From Dipylidium caninum (lineage: Eukaryota; Platyhelminthes; Cestoda; Cyclophyllidea; Dipylidiidae): DNA of 64,000 bases. Under the pieces are notes generated by a model. That model worked only from the letters and a program-made list of their open reading frames with translations. It did not search any database and was not told the DNA's origin. The stretch is taken from the NCBI GenBank assembly GCA_017562135.1, contig QEYB01000921.1, positions 620,001-684,000 of the forward strand. Direction: 5' to 3'. Positions 48,509 through 59,868 of the stretch are shown piece by piece. A program made the position numbers and the translations under genes. How positions within the stretch are numbered: position 1 is the first letter of the stretch; the number at the start of each line of letters is the position of its first letter.

Positions 48509-49935
48509 CTTTAAAAAAGGATGAGCACGAAGTTATTCGTATTCAAATAATTAGGCATTTAGAAAGTCACGAATCCAAGTCAGATTTTGTGTGAACTAAT
48601 TTTACTCACTTTTACAAAAACAGGTCCACTTTAGTACCACATTTGACCCGTCATTTGTGATCACTTCGTGAGCGTAAATTCTGGACCAGAATGCCCTTTG
48701 TAAATATATACTCGCGTGCTTCAGCAGGAGAAAAGGAAAATGGGCTGATTTGATCGGACGACAAATGAATAAACGAATTCAACTCATTTTTAACCTTTAT
48801 CGCTTCCAGCTGCTGATTGACTTCTTTTGTTTCATGACCAAAAATCTCGTAATCGCGTATACCAACTTAGTTTTTAACTATTTATGCAGTGCTCTCCAAA
48901 ACTGACGCTTGTTTATCTACTTCGACCAGCCGCGAGCGAATACTGATTGGACGGTTTTTCGTGTGGGTTTTCCATTAGCTCTTTTGACGGTGGAATACGT
49001 CTGCTTTCCAATTTTTCGGTGATGTGTACGAATACTCGTTGTACGCGTCACATGATATTTCTATGATTAATTTACCTTAATTTTGTAAATTTGATTCTTA
49101 CGAAGTTGAGGCCTCAGGATTCTGTTATTTTTTCGTGCTCGGGTTAAATTTTGGTGGTCGCTTAAACTGTTCTTTGTCTAAATTGTTTCAAGCCATTACT
49201 TTGGCGTCTTTATCCACCAAATTCTTGTGCATTCATTATCTTTTGCATGTTGTCCCTAGCTCTTTGTGGTGGGGCTTTTTGGGAAGTTTTATAAATAGCA
49301 TATAATTAAAAATTCTATCGAGTCCGATATTTATCAATATTCGGCCGCGTGTTATACATTTATTGCTTTTTTTATTGGGTTGAGCCATCGCATGATATTT
49401 GGGCTCTACTATCCTATTAGGGCGTCCCGAAACTTACTATATTCCGTATTATTTCTGTAAATACCACTTCCAAATTTAAACGTCAAATTCTTTATGACAG
49501 CTATGCACTTTCACGTTGTGCGGTGTTTTTACTTCATCTTTTGAAGCATTTTTCCCTTTGCTCCAGGCTCGGATTGTTATAATATTTACCCCGTCTTGTT
49601 CAAAAATTTGTCAAACGCTTTTATGCTGTCAGTTGCAATAATTATTTACCAGTTATTCAATTTGTTTTCCGAGCGTCCTCTAGCTTTTTCTTCACTTCCA
49701 ATTTTTTTTCTCGCAACACCTATTGGATGACTTAAATTGCCTATCGGATGCGAACCACGCCCATGGCATCAATGTCCACTCATTCAATTACCACCTTTTG
49801 CCCTAATGAAAGTCTCAATCCAATAACTGAAGCAAAGCTACCATACCAATTCCCTCCGGTGTGATTAAACATAAATTTCCGTAGTCAATGCTGCCCCAAT
49901 GCATTTGTCTCTGTGTCCCTAGGTTAACCTTCCTG
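48509..49935. other. Divergent intergenic region between RAP1-like and G6PD genes
   Basis: 1.4 kb. On the minus strand, 48510-48720 has an open stretch with a GTGAGT donor near 48605 whose translation (about RIYAHEVITNDGSNVV) could be the start of the RAP1 BRCT, but phase does not fit without a shift. On the plus strand, a pyrimidine tract ending CCCTAG at 49920 lies 15 bp before the G6PD ATG and could be a splice or trans-splice acceptor. Promoters for both genes should be here. Confidence 0.5.
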
Positions 49936-52900
49936 ATGGATAAAATGTGCCTCTACCTCATCAAGTCAAGTTTCCATGGCGACGAAGTCCACTCACATGT
50001 TTTTGTCGTGCTTGGTGCGTCGGGTGATCTAGCTCAAAAGAAGATATATCCTACGTTGTGGTGGCTTTATCGAGATCAGTTGCTCCCGAAAAAGACCTTC
50101 TTCATTGGCTATGCTCGATCAGACATTACTGTGGATAAGATTCGTGAAAAGTCATTACCTCATATGAAGGTAAAGCTCTTTACCTGATCCTATAATTAGT
50201 ATAATAGTTGTCTTTCCTTTACTGAGTTTATTTATTTAAATTTGTTTTTGAAGGTTAAGGAAGACAATGAAGGGGAAATGAGCCAGTTTGAGAACTTTTG
50301 GAAAAGAAATATTTATATCAAGGGGAGTTATACAGAAAGCAAAGATTTTGAGGCTCTGGACAAAACAATAAAATCTGAGCATGGGCAAATGGTTAACCGA
50401 ATTTTTTATTTGGCCCTCCCACCTTCCACTTACATGTCTGTATGGTCTCATCTAGCCGAATCCTGTAAAAGTCGACAGTAAGTACCTTCGTTTTAGGCAT
50501 TTTTGATACTTATACGCTTAATTAGGATATTACAGTTCACGACACCTGTCTGTCAGTTGTCTGTACATTAAGTTACTTTTTTCTTCATTATATGGTTTGC
50601 CTGCCACGTCGATTAATTTGAAAGACTATTCATCGCTTAATGCCTTTGTTACATGAGCCATTATTTTTCATTTGCGGAATTAGTATTAAACGATGTCAAA
50701 GATGGTACTATATAGTTCCAACTGGTAATTACCTTATTTGTAGTTCTTTCTAATTCCTTTCTTGAGCTTCGATCGCCCAACGAGTGACTGAATTGTTTCC
50801 TTTATTAGGTGTTTAGACTCGATGCTACTATTTCAATAAATTATTTTGTAAACTAAATGTTGCATTGTTTGATCTTGGAGCGTTTTAAGCACCCGTATTT
50901 GTAACTATGAAGTTGGTTTAATCAGATGTGAAAACTGCCAAAGATTTAGGGTAATTGAGAAATAGCAAAAATAGAATTCTTTGTGGTTTAATAAACACCA
51001 GTATGGCGCGCCTTAGGAATAGGAAAGCGCTTTTGTGTGTCTAGTTGTTTGGAGTGTATTTTTTTTAAATAATATGGAAAACTTCATTACACCTCTATTA
51101 TTTTCGCTTTATTACGACTGTTACAAAATGCCAGATTTTGAAGCAAGTTTAATAATTTGGCATGTGTCTACAGCAATCTGGTTCCTTCCTATCCCTGTCA
51201 ATTTGCAAGAGCGAACGTGTAAATAAACTGATAGAGGCAGGAAATAAATATACTTGTTGGTAAACTAGTGTCGTTCACTGCATCGTTCTCCCTAATTTAT
51301 GAGTTCATGATATTCTCTACCTTCTAATATTTCAGTCCCGACGTCTGGACCCGTTTAATCATCGAAAAGCCTTTTGGTCGAGATTTAGAGTCCGCTCGCA
51401 ATCTCTCAAACCACCTGGCCGGTCTGTTCAAAGAACAACAAATTTACCGCATCGATCACTATCTGGGTAAAGAGATGGTACAAAACCTACTCATTTTACG
51501 GTTCGTTTTTATATCATCGATTTATCATTTCCATGTTTTGCAATTGCGGTACTGGGGGATTTCGCTTTTGCCATCGGTTTAGTCCCTCTGCCATCGGTTT
51601 AGTCCCTCTGCCATCTGTTGATGGGAGCTAGTAAACTATCCACAGCGTAGTTGGTGCGTTAACTCAATTTAAGATTGATTCCAAGCTGCAGTTGATAGCG
51701 CATAATCTGTAGTGGAATATTTTAAATTATCTTCTAGGTGTTATTATTCTGTGTTTTCTCTGATCTAGTAGGTATATAGGTTTAACTGTAACTTATACGA
51801 TCGAGTCTCGGCATCGGTGAGATAATTTTGTATATTTTACCTTTGATCTTGTGCTTCGATAAAAGGTTTAAATTTGGTAGCACATCTTTACGAAGACGGC
51901 TTGTTCAGGATGTTTGTAACAGATTGCTTTTTTCTGTGTTTAATACTCCACTAGATCCTATTTCTCTTTTAATTTTTTAGATTTGCAAACATGATATTTC
52001 GTCCCTTGTGGAATCGTGAGAACATAAACAATGTAATGATCTCTTTCAAAGAACCTTTTGGAACCGGTGGTCGAGGTGGATACTTTGATAATTTTGGTGT
52101 TATTCGGCAAGTCATTCGTTAAAAGCGTGAAACTGCTTCGTAATTGCTAATTCATTCTTATAAACTCATTAATGTTCTTTTGGTCCCTTTAATCGAGAGA
52201 CGGTGCTTATTCTATTTTTTTGAATGTATTTTTTTGAAGGCAGTTTCCATTGTTGACGTTCTTTTAAATCCATAAGCAACCTGGTAGAATGTACTTTCTC
52301 TGGGTTAAGGCCAGATCCCTCAATCTCCTTCCTTTTAGTACTACACGGACGTAGTTATTTCTCACATAATTTCGTTTTTATTTATTATTTTGTCGCAACC
52401 ATAATTTCGTGTTATCAACATAGTGTACTATTAATTAATGAATCTCGCGAATTCCCTATTATAAATGCGTCTGAGGATGAAACGCATAACTAACGATTCT
52501 TCCTTAATTATTCACACCTCCTCCTTCAGTGACTCGGAAAATTTGGCATTGGGGAGGAAGTTTCGATATACTCAACCGGAAACATGTAACTTCGTATTCC
52601 ACAAATATGGCGATTAATTGCACAAAATGATTTAAATTTTAACAAACTGGTGTAGATTTGGTAGTGTTCGTTGAATTTTGCGGTGAGAAAACATCGGAGA
52701 TCTGTGTTAATTTTCGACAAGTTCATGATGTTGGCTAATCACATATCCCCTAACCTGACTGATTACCCCATGTCGAAGATATGGGAGACCCCTTTCAACC
52801 TGGAAGTGCGTATAAGCTTGGTGTTTTGTGCACATATAGGTCAATCAACCTTCGTAATGCTTGGAAAATTGAACTAATTAAGTATAACACTAGTTGTGCT

Positions 52901-55900
52901 TAACATTTAAAAACATCTAGGCCGTGGTATTAAAGACATTGAACACATGCGAGTAAATGAGCTTTACGTTTTAATCTAAATTGATTAAAGACATGTAATT
53001 GACCTTTTCCTTGGTTAGAGATGTACTTCAGAATCATCTTATCCAAGTGCTTGCCCTGCTTGCCATGGAACAGCCTGTTTCTCTAAGTGCTGAAGACATC
53101 CGCGGCGAAAAGGTTGGCGACATTTTCACCTTGGAATCGTTAACTTCATAACAAAATTCCAAACACCGGACTGTTACGGTGCACTCGCTGATCTTGACAT
53201 ATACTACTTAGTTTACAAACCAGCGCTTAAAAGTAGCGCATCGACAATTGATTCACTAATTAAACATTAAACACCGTGTGGACTTAATCACTTGCAAACA
53301 ATGATGATTTAAACCCGTAAACTTTTCTGGTGTAGGTGAAGGTTCTTCGATGCATTAAGCCACTCACTTTGGACAACCTTGTGATCGGGCAGTATATTGG
53401 CAACCCTGACGCTAAAGATGAGGAGGGCAAAATGGGTTACCTTGACGATTCAACCGTCAATAAAGGTGGCTATTTCATGTTTACATTTATTTATCCTTCA
53501 TTTTATTTGCCTGGCTTTTTGATTAGATGCACACTAATTTACTTTTTTTTGTTACCATTAATTGCACTATAAGTGCGTTTTAATATGTGTAGCTAGCTTA
53601 TTTATTTATTCATCCCTGTTATCGTTACAATTATGAGGAAAGAAAACTCAGGCCACTTAGTATAGGCGTAGTGTTTGCAATTTATTCGTCTTGCATCACA
53701 TAACCGTGCAAGGAGAAGCTGAGCGACTATTCACAGGGTCTTGTAGACTCAATTACGCCGACTTACGCCTGCTCGGTCCTCTACATCACAAATGATCGTT
53801 GGCACGGGGTTCCCTTTATTCTCCGCGCTGGCAAAGGTGAGTAAATCTGCTTGCATTAATTTTTCCTTCGTTTTTCATCGTAAGCTGTGAGTGGTATGTT
53901 TACTGCTCCTTGTCTTCATGTTAACACCTTTGATTCCAGGAATGCATCGCTATCGTCTATCGTGAAACTGTTAGAACAAGTACATGCAAATAAATTCGGT
54001 AGGAAGGACATAGAAAAAACGCAGGGTGATAATATTATCTCGCTTTGAGTGCTATTTTCAAGGCTTTTTAATGTTCTCTTCAATTTGGTTGGACACCATT
54101 TGGCTTGCTTCGTTTTCACACCTAAATCCGAGTAGTATTTAACAAAAGGGAGTCCTGAATATCTCTGATGTGTGTTTCATCCAAAAGAAAATTTGATTTT
54201 GGAATTTATGTATGTCTCTTTCATTGACTTTAGCTTTGAATGAACGCAAGGCAGAAGTGAAGATTCAATTCAAAAACATCGCTTTAGACATTTTCGGCAC
54301 CAATGCCCAGGGCGACGGTTCGGTCGTACGCAATGAACTCGTAATTCGCGTACAACCTGATGAGGCTGTTTATTTGAAACTGATGACCAAGAGGCCTGGC
54401 ATGGACTTCATTCCTGAACAAACAGTACTGGACCTTACTTACGCCCAACGCTATAAAGTGAGTTTATATGCTCCTCTTCTTCCTTCAAATTTGCTGTTTG
54501 TCTAGCGTAAGTTCGTTACCCACCACGCTGAGTTTATTTCCTATTGTTTCTGACAACCGCTTTTCCAGTTTTAATGTTTGACATGTGTTTGTCATAATTT
54601 TTAAATGTTTTTCTTTAATGTCTCGTGCTTATTAAACGATTTGTTGTCTACTTAAAGTGGAAGAAGATGTAAGTGATTTTCATCTATCGGTAATCGTGTA
54701 GCCCTCGGTTTAGGATGAGCATTTTATATTTTTGAATAATCCGTGCAACAACCCATGTTACCACATTACTTAAATAGGAAAACCATGAATTTTGTTTGAC
54801 TTAGGCAACTCATTAGTTTATTCATCTTGTGTTTTATGATTTATTGAGTGAGATCTTCACGAGTTCTCGGATGTTCTCCAGGCGTTGTTCATTTCTTGGC
54901 AAGAAAAAGTAGACTATAGAACCGGTATTTGAACTTAAATGTAATTCGCTTTTTAAAGTATGTCGAGACATCAAAATGGGTGTTTCACTGGTCATTTTAA
55001 CTGATGTTCCACAAATTTTTTGTCTCTGACAATAGAAAACTTGCTTTTGGTCGCGACTGTGATTGGGCTAAATTCCTTTTTGACCACCAGATAAGTGGGT
55101 ATGGTGTACTTAACATTCATTGACAATAACCTGCATTCATTTTGTTATCATTCATTTTTTAAAATCATATCAATGGAATTAACTTTTCGACTATGTTCTC
55201 ATAGATATTTGATGACTTTGCATGAAACTCATTCTCTGCATTACTTTTTTTAGCATTTGAACTACCGGACGCCTACGAGCGCCTTCTTCTGGACGTCTTC
55301 GCAGGATCTCAAACCAACTTCGTCGGATTTGATGAGCTCGAGGAAGCCTGGCGGATATTCACTCCTGCTCTACAAGAATTGGAGAAGAAACACATTAAAC
55401 CATTCCCTTACTTATACGGCAGGTAAGAGACATGAATTAATTTAACTGCCCTACTTTTGTCACAGTTTGACACCTACCAGGATGGAAACTATGAAAAGGG
55501 TGGTTTGTTTTTGTTAAGATATACGTTGTTAAGATATACGTTGTAAAGTATGCTCTGTATTTTTGTTTGTGAAATTCCAAAGGTATTTCCCTTACCCATT
55601 TCGTAGAACCTTTTTGTGTTTCTATCCCATTTATTTTCTTTTCGAAACCCGGTGGAACCAAAACGCTTTTAACATTTACTTTTCCCATACCTGTTCAAAT
55701 TGATTCACAGCACAGTTCAAGCTTTGAGAAACAATAATGGGACACTTTGAGGTGGATCCACTAATGAAAAAATGCTTGAAAATGGTTCCAAGAATGTTGT
55801 TCTGCAAACATGATTATCGTTAACAAGCGTCTCCTCGAGGGGGACCATCGTTCCTTGTTGATAACAAAAAGAAAATAAGGACGACGATTGTGGAAATGGG

Positions 55901-57067
55901 TATATACGAATACACTCCAGGACGCCCCTAAGACGAAATTTCAACAAACTCCAAGAATTCTGGTTAGTGCATAGTGCAATGCCCACGGAGTGACCCGTTA
56001 TGCCTTCCCGCAACCGAGCGCAAGCACAATAGCTTTGCGGGGAGAAAACAGCCAGCATTGCTCAATCGCCACCTCGCAATATTACTAGGATGAATGATGA
56101 TAACACACGACGGCCACATGAAGACCCTTTTGCCGATAACGAATTAAATAAATTCTTTACAATATGAAATTTTATCAAATCCTCCATATTGACCTGACAT
56201 TTCGACGATCTACTATCGCCCGTTTGGTAATTGCGATTAATTTTTAGAAAAAAAGATATTATAAGGCCTTGAATCGTTTATTAATTCCAAAAATGGAAAT
56301 TTTTTTCAAAACGGCGCAAATGACTTGCCGGATCTTGGGCGGAAAGTCGTAGACGTCAATATAATGTGAAACATTACGCTTTTTGTCCTCTACTTCTATC
56401 TATTTTCAACCCGATGCCATACCAATTCCATGATGCCATTTGAGTCCATAGTTTTTGTTGTTGTTCGATTGTGTAGCCGATTTTGGTGTTAGTCCTTCCA
56501 GACACTTCATTCCGTTTATGTCTTTCCTGTAATGCACATTTTCTTTCCCTTAAATCTGATGCTCACTTTCATCCCATATCCGTTTTTTTTTACTATTTTT
56601 GGAGTAAGGCGATGGTTTTCGAAAGGGCGGTTTGTTATAGAAACGCTATAAAAGTGCTTTCTTCCACATTTGATGCAAATCTTTCCTCCATCAATCGCTT
56701 GGTTACCGTGTACTATTGTTTCTAAGGCCCAAATTGATAAACTGGAATATGTATAATAAAGTGATAGGAAACCATCTAATGTGCCAACCTGTTGAAGGTT
56801 CCTGTCGGCACATGGATAGGAGACGAGTGAGTGTTAAAGGGGCTAGATAGCTCCGGTGATATTATTTTTGTCGTCGTTCTGTAATCTGTCGCTAGGGTGG
56901 GAGAAATCTTGACTAATATTTGTAAATTTTGAGTCGATATTATTCATTCCTTTCTATTTCCCTTTTTTAGCTTAAATGGACCGCAAGAGGCTGATGACCT
57001 ACTACGTCGTGTGGGTTTCGTCTACTCTAGTTCCCCCCGAGGTGCCAGTCAGGAGCCCTCGAAGTGA
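49936..57067 (+). CDS. G6PD: Glucose-6-phosphate 1-dehydrogenase
   Basis: Ten exons: 49936-50169, 50254-50477, 51336-51500, 51981-52106, 53019-53112, 53336-53465, 53747-53836, 54234-54461, 55254-55422, 56971-57067; 518 residues, the usual length. It makes NADPH in the first step of the pentose phosphate pathway in the cytosol. The coenzyme motif GASGDLA is at 27-33, EKPFGRD at 163-169, the active-site signature RIDHYLGKE at 191-199, then [70 protein letters not shown] and [13 protein letters not shown]. The C-terminus, after RRVGFVYSS, is short and lacks the Lys-Trp ending of mammals. Intron 4 has a GC donor. The exon 8 donor is 54462 to keep phase; a better GTGAGT four bases earlier would break the frame. 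AATAAA at 57373. Confidence 0.96.
50478..51335 (+). other. Intron 2 of G6PD
   Basis: GTAAGT donor and TTTCAG acceptor. AT-rich; the short open frame inside (51035-51226) shows no family features. Confidence 0.7.
51571..51617 (+). repeat. 20-bp tandem repeat in G6PD intron 3
   Basis: About 2.3 copies of a 20-bp unit starting CCATCGGTTTAGTCCCTCTG; the last partial copy has one change. Two full copies are identical, so the duplication is recent or variable. Confidence 0.9.
52107..53018 (+). other. Intron 4 of G6PD, GC-AG type
   Basis: Donor CG|GCAAGT at 52107 and acceptor GGTTAG at 53018. This join reads [13 protein letters not shown], exactly as in the family; no GT donor nearby keeps the frame. 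Confidence 0.85.
55511..55540 (+). repeat. 15-bp tandem duplication in the last G6PD intron
   Basis: Two copies of TTGTTAAGATATACG in tandem. Confidence 0.8.
55905..56038 (-). repeat. Dispersed repeat, copy 2
   Basis: On the minus strand it matches 4992-5127 of the SLC28 intron over about 135 bp, with the shared blocks GTCACTCCGTGGGCATT, GAAATTTCGTCTTAGG and TGTATTCGTAT. It lies inside the 1.5-kb last intron of G6PD. Confidence 0.55.
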
Positions 57068-57756
57068 ATTCTCCCCCCCCCCTTCCCTCTCCTTCTACTT
57101 CCCTTCCTCTAACTTTTCTTGCCATTTTCACATCGCCTTTTTGTTACCTTCATCTTAGGCAAAAAATTGACCGCTTAGTTTATTGCCGAGAGCACCCTTG
57201 TTTAATTGTCTTACTTTTTTGTCGTATGAAGAGAGTCTGCTCTCGATTCACTTTTTGTGTATCTAAACTACCAGGTAAATTCTGTTACAATATTATATCC
57301 TTCGTGACAGCGTTATATCAGAGCTTGTCAACTGTGCGAGAGGCTATTGTTGATTGTTTCAATCATGACTACAATAAATATTTTTACCGTGAGAAAAATA
57401 GTTTTACATGCGGAGGAAATGTCCCTTAGCCCTTGTCGGTTTGTCTGCGTGGCTTGAACATTGGAATGCCAACTGATTTGCCGCTAAGCTTCTCATTATT
57501 TGAAATGAATCTGATGAAAAGTTGTGTGTAACTCATTAATAGTCGGTCGACGTATTGTATCAAGTGTTTGAGCAACCCTATCATTAAATGAAACTATTGT
57601 GTGTCAGACTGTTGTATTATCAAGGCTGGTAAACCATAAATCCGGTGCGATTTCGTTGGACCTCGTTGCTGTGGCGGGAAGACTTATTTCAGTTTATCCA
57701 TGGAAGCCCTAACCCCCTCGTGGCAGAATTTCTTGACTCGCCTTCCTTCCTGTGGC
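57068..57756. other. G6PD 3' UTR and convergent spacer
   Basis: Starts with a run of ten C and a long pyrimidine tract (57073-57130), then AT-rich sequence with AATAAA. G6PD and the following minus-strand membrane protein gene converge here. Confidence 0.55.
57373..57378 (+). terminator. Poly(A) signal AATAAA, probably of G6PD
   Basis: About 306 bp after the G6PD stop codon; the first AATAAA seen downstream. Confidence 0.5.
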
Positions 57757-58239
57757 TTAGTGATTACCACGCACACTGGCAGGTAGGACTTCACGGCCCT
57801 CCTGTGCTTCTGGAGGCAGGAGAACTGAGGTCGGCACCTCACTGACCGACAAACTCTTCCCTCGGGTGTTGCTACGGTATTCCGAGGACTCATGTGTTAT
57901 GTCCTTCGCCTCCCTTTTCTCTTCTACCTCCCTCTTCTGCTTCCTTTCTCCACTTGTTCTGCAATGGGTAGGAGCTGTTTCTGCTTCCTTTTTATCCCCC
58001 GCCCTTTCCACATCTTCCTCCACTTCATCCTCATCTTTCATATGCTTTCGATTTACCACGATGGGCCTCTCCACCCACAGAACGTACACGCTCCAAAGAA
58101 CTTGACTGGCCGAAAGTCCGCAGACCAGAGGGAGGAGGAGCACCCAGAGTGGGTTGCTTAGTCCGGTCGTCACAAAGAACTCCTTTATTGCCATCAACTC
58201 CTCCAGGACGAGTCGGTCCGTGGCATTCGTGTGTGCCAT
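57757..58239 (-). CDS. Small single-pass membrane protein, unknown
   Basis: An uninterrupted 160-codon frame with the ATG at 58239. Residues 5-7 form an Asn-X-Thr sequon (NAT) before one strongly hydrophobic segment at about 30-55 (NPLWVLLLPLVCGL then SVYVLW). The rest is highly charged: KDEDEVEEDVERAGDKKE, then Lys/Arg/Glu/Ser-rich sequence. This suggests an outside N-terminus and a cytoplasmic tail. The topology is like KCNE-type channel subunits, but I see no sequence motif of that or any family. It overlaps frames on the other strand and could be one exon of a larger gene. I am unsure it is real; the TM segment and consistent charge bias are the support. Confidence 0.4.
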   Translation of the reverse strand: MAHTNATDRLVLEELMAIKEFFVTTGLSNPLWVLLLPLVCGLSASQVLWSVYVLWVERPIVVNRKHMKDEDEVEEDVERAGDKKEAETAPTHCRTSGERKQKREVEEKREAKDITHESSEYRSNTRGKSLSVSEVPTSVLLPPEAQEGREVLPASVRGNH

Positions 58240-59868
58240 TTCAGGGCGGATCAATGGGAGGGGGATTCAATTCCACTCATGCGTCGCCTTTCGCGTCGGC
58301 TCGTCCTAGGCCTCAGGGTCAGAAGCCTCCTTGCCTTTGAACGAAGCGGTCAGTTCAGATGGAAAGCGTATAAATGCAAAAGCCTTGCTTCCTAATTCAC
58401 CAATTGACTAAATCACTTAAAAGTGGATCGTCGACATTCCGTCTTGACGTTTCAAGGGGGGGGGGGTGAGAAAGACTTAGTTCTGGGGGTTCTCTAACGA
58501 CAAATTGATATTTTTACTATCACGAGGGAAGCATTCCCCCCCCCCCCGTCCCCCAACTGTCCCAAACCTCCCCACTGCGGTCTTCTGTGCACCGTTTAAA
58601 CGCTGTCAATGCCTTGTCAGCAGACTGATGCAAATGAAGCATCGTCTCTTGAGCCTGGCTTCTTGTCCACCGCGTCGTCTGTAGCTCGGCTGATGGACTG
58701 CGTCGAAGATAAGTGACCAAACCTTTCGACTGGGTGGATGTAACAGACCCCTCTTCGAGCGCTTGCAACCCCCGTCAAATGGCCAACAAAGGACTGTTTG
58801 GCCTCACCATCCGATGTTCAGAAGACTGAAGAAAACTTGTACTAACAAACTGCCGGGAAGAATAAAGGCTGACTATTCAATTTCATCTACTTTTGCTACC
58901 CGCCCCCGTCCCCTCTAAGCTTTAGTCACTGAGAGACAACATTCCTCACTGTCAAGTCATGCGCTCTCTGACCATCCTTTCTGTCTCGACAGCACACATT
59001 TTTTTCCGCCTTTTCGCAAATATCTGCATGCTGTCTAATGAATGACAATGTAGTACTTAAAAGGCGTTGACGCTTGAAGTACGAGGTCATGGTAGCAACG
59101 AGTAGAATTTCTCCCTCAACAAATTGTTGTTAGTGGGGGGCGGGACCGCTTCACCCCCTGTTGTCTGTCACCAGTGCCAAAGCGCGTGCCCTTCGGCCTC
59201 CACCCGCTGCCTGGTGGCCCTTCTCGAGGGCTCTGGACCGCGCTGGCCGAAGGGCGTCGCGTCTCATCGACTCACAAAACTTAGCCCCCCCCCCTCCCCC
59301 CAGCCAGACTTACATGGCCCTGACAAATCTGTGCCTCATGACCTCTTCTCTCTTTTTTTTCTCTCTCTATCATTTTCCCACCCTCCTTTGGGCCAGTGTG
59401 GCCTTTTCGTGAGGAGACCGCATTCCCGTGGTCACTTGGCGGCATGTCACGCCGAGCTGGTTCAGGGCATTGAGGGGGGAGGGAGACTGTGCCCGGATTA
59501 ACACACTAATGATGCTCCACCTTTGATGGGACGCAAGAGTTACTATCCCCTCCGCCGCATATCCTGACGACTAAGGAGAGGCGACCTAAGGACTACCGTG
59601 ACGCCGTGAGATAAAGGAGACGACAGTCTGGACGCCGTATGAGTCAGAGCACTTTGCAATTCATTAGAGAAAAAAAGGCATCTGAAGCTACCTACCGTAA
59701 CGGAAATGTGTTGCCCTCGAGGCAGCAGGACCTCCGAGGGGAGTGTGAAGGCTCCTCGTCTTCACTGTTCCACGTCAAATTGCCTTTTAGCCTGCAGAGG
59801 ATTTATTAATTGAATGGTGATGTGAATGTTATAAAAATCAAGTCCGAGCAGTCACAAATCGGGACCTC
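58240..59868. other. Spacer with long G, C and pyrimidine tracts
   Basis: Eleven G at about 58456-58466, twelve C at about 58536-58547, C runs at 59285-59300 and a T/CT tract at about 59341-59370. Several short frames occur on both strands without family features. The 3' UTR of the ankyrin-like gene covers the right end. Confidence 0.6.
59802..59807 (-). terminator. Poly(A) signal AATAAA of the ankyrin-like gene
   Basis: AATAAA on the minus strand about 62 bp after the stop codon at 59869. Confidence 0.6.

Noticed and set aside
58520..58768. 82-codon minus-strand frame beside the C tract
   Set aside because: No ATG context, motif or splice signals; its end is a Gly run made by the homopolymer.
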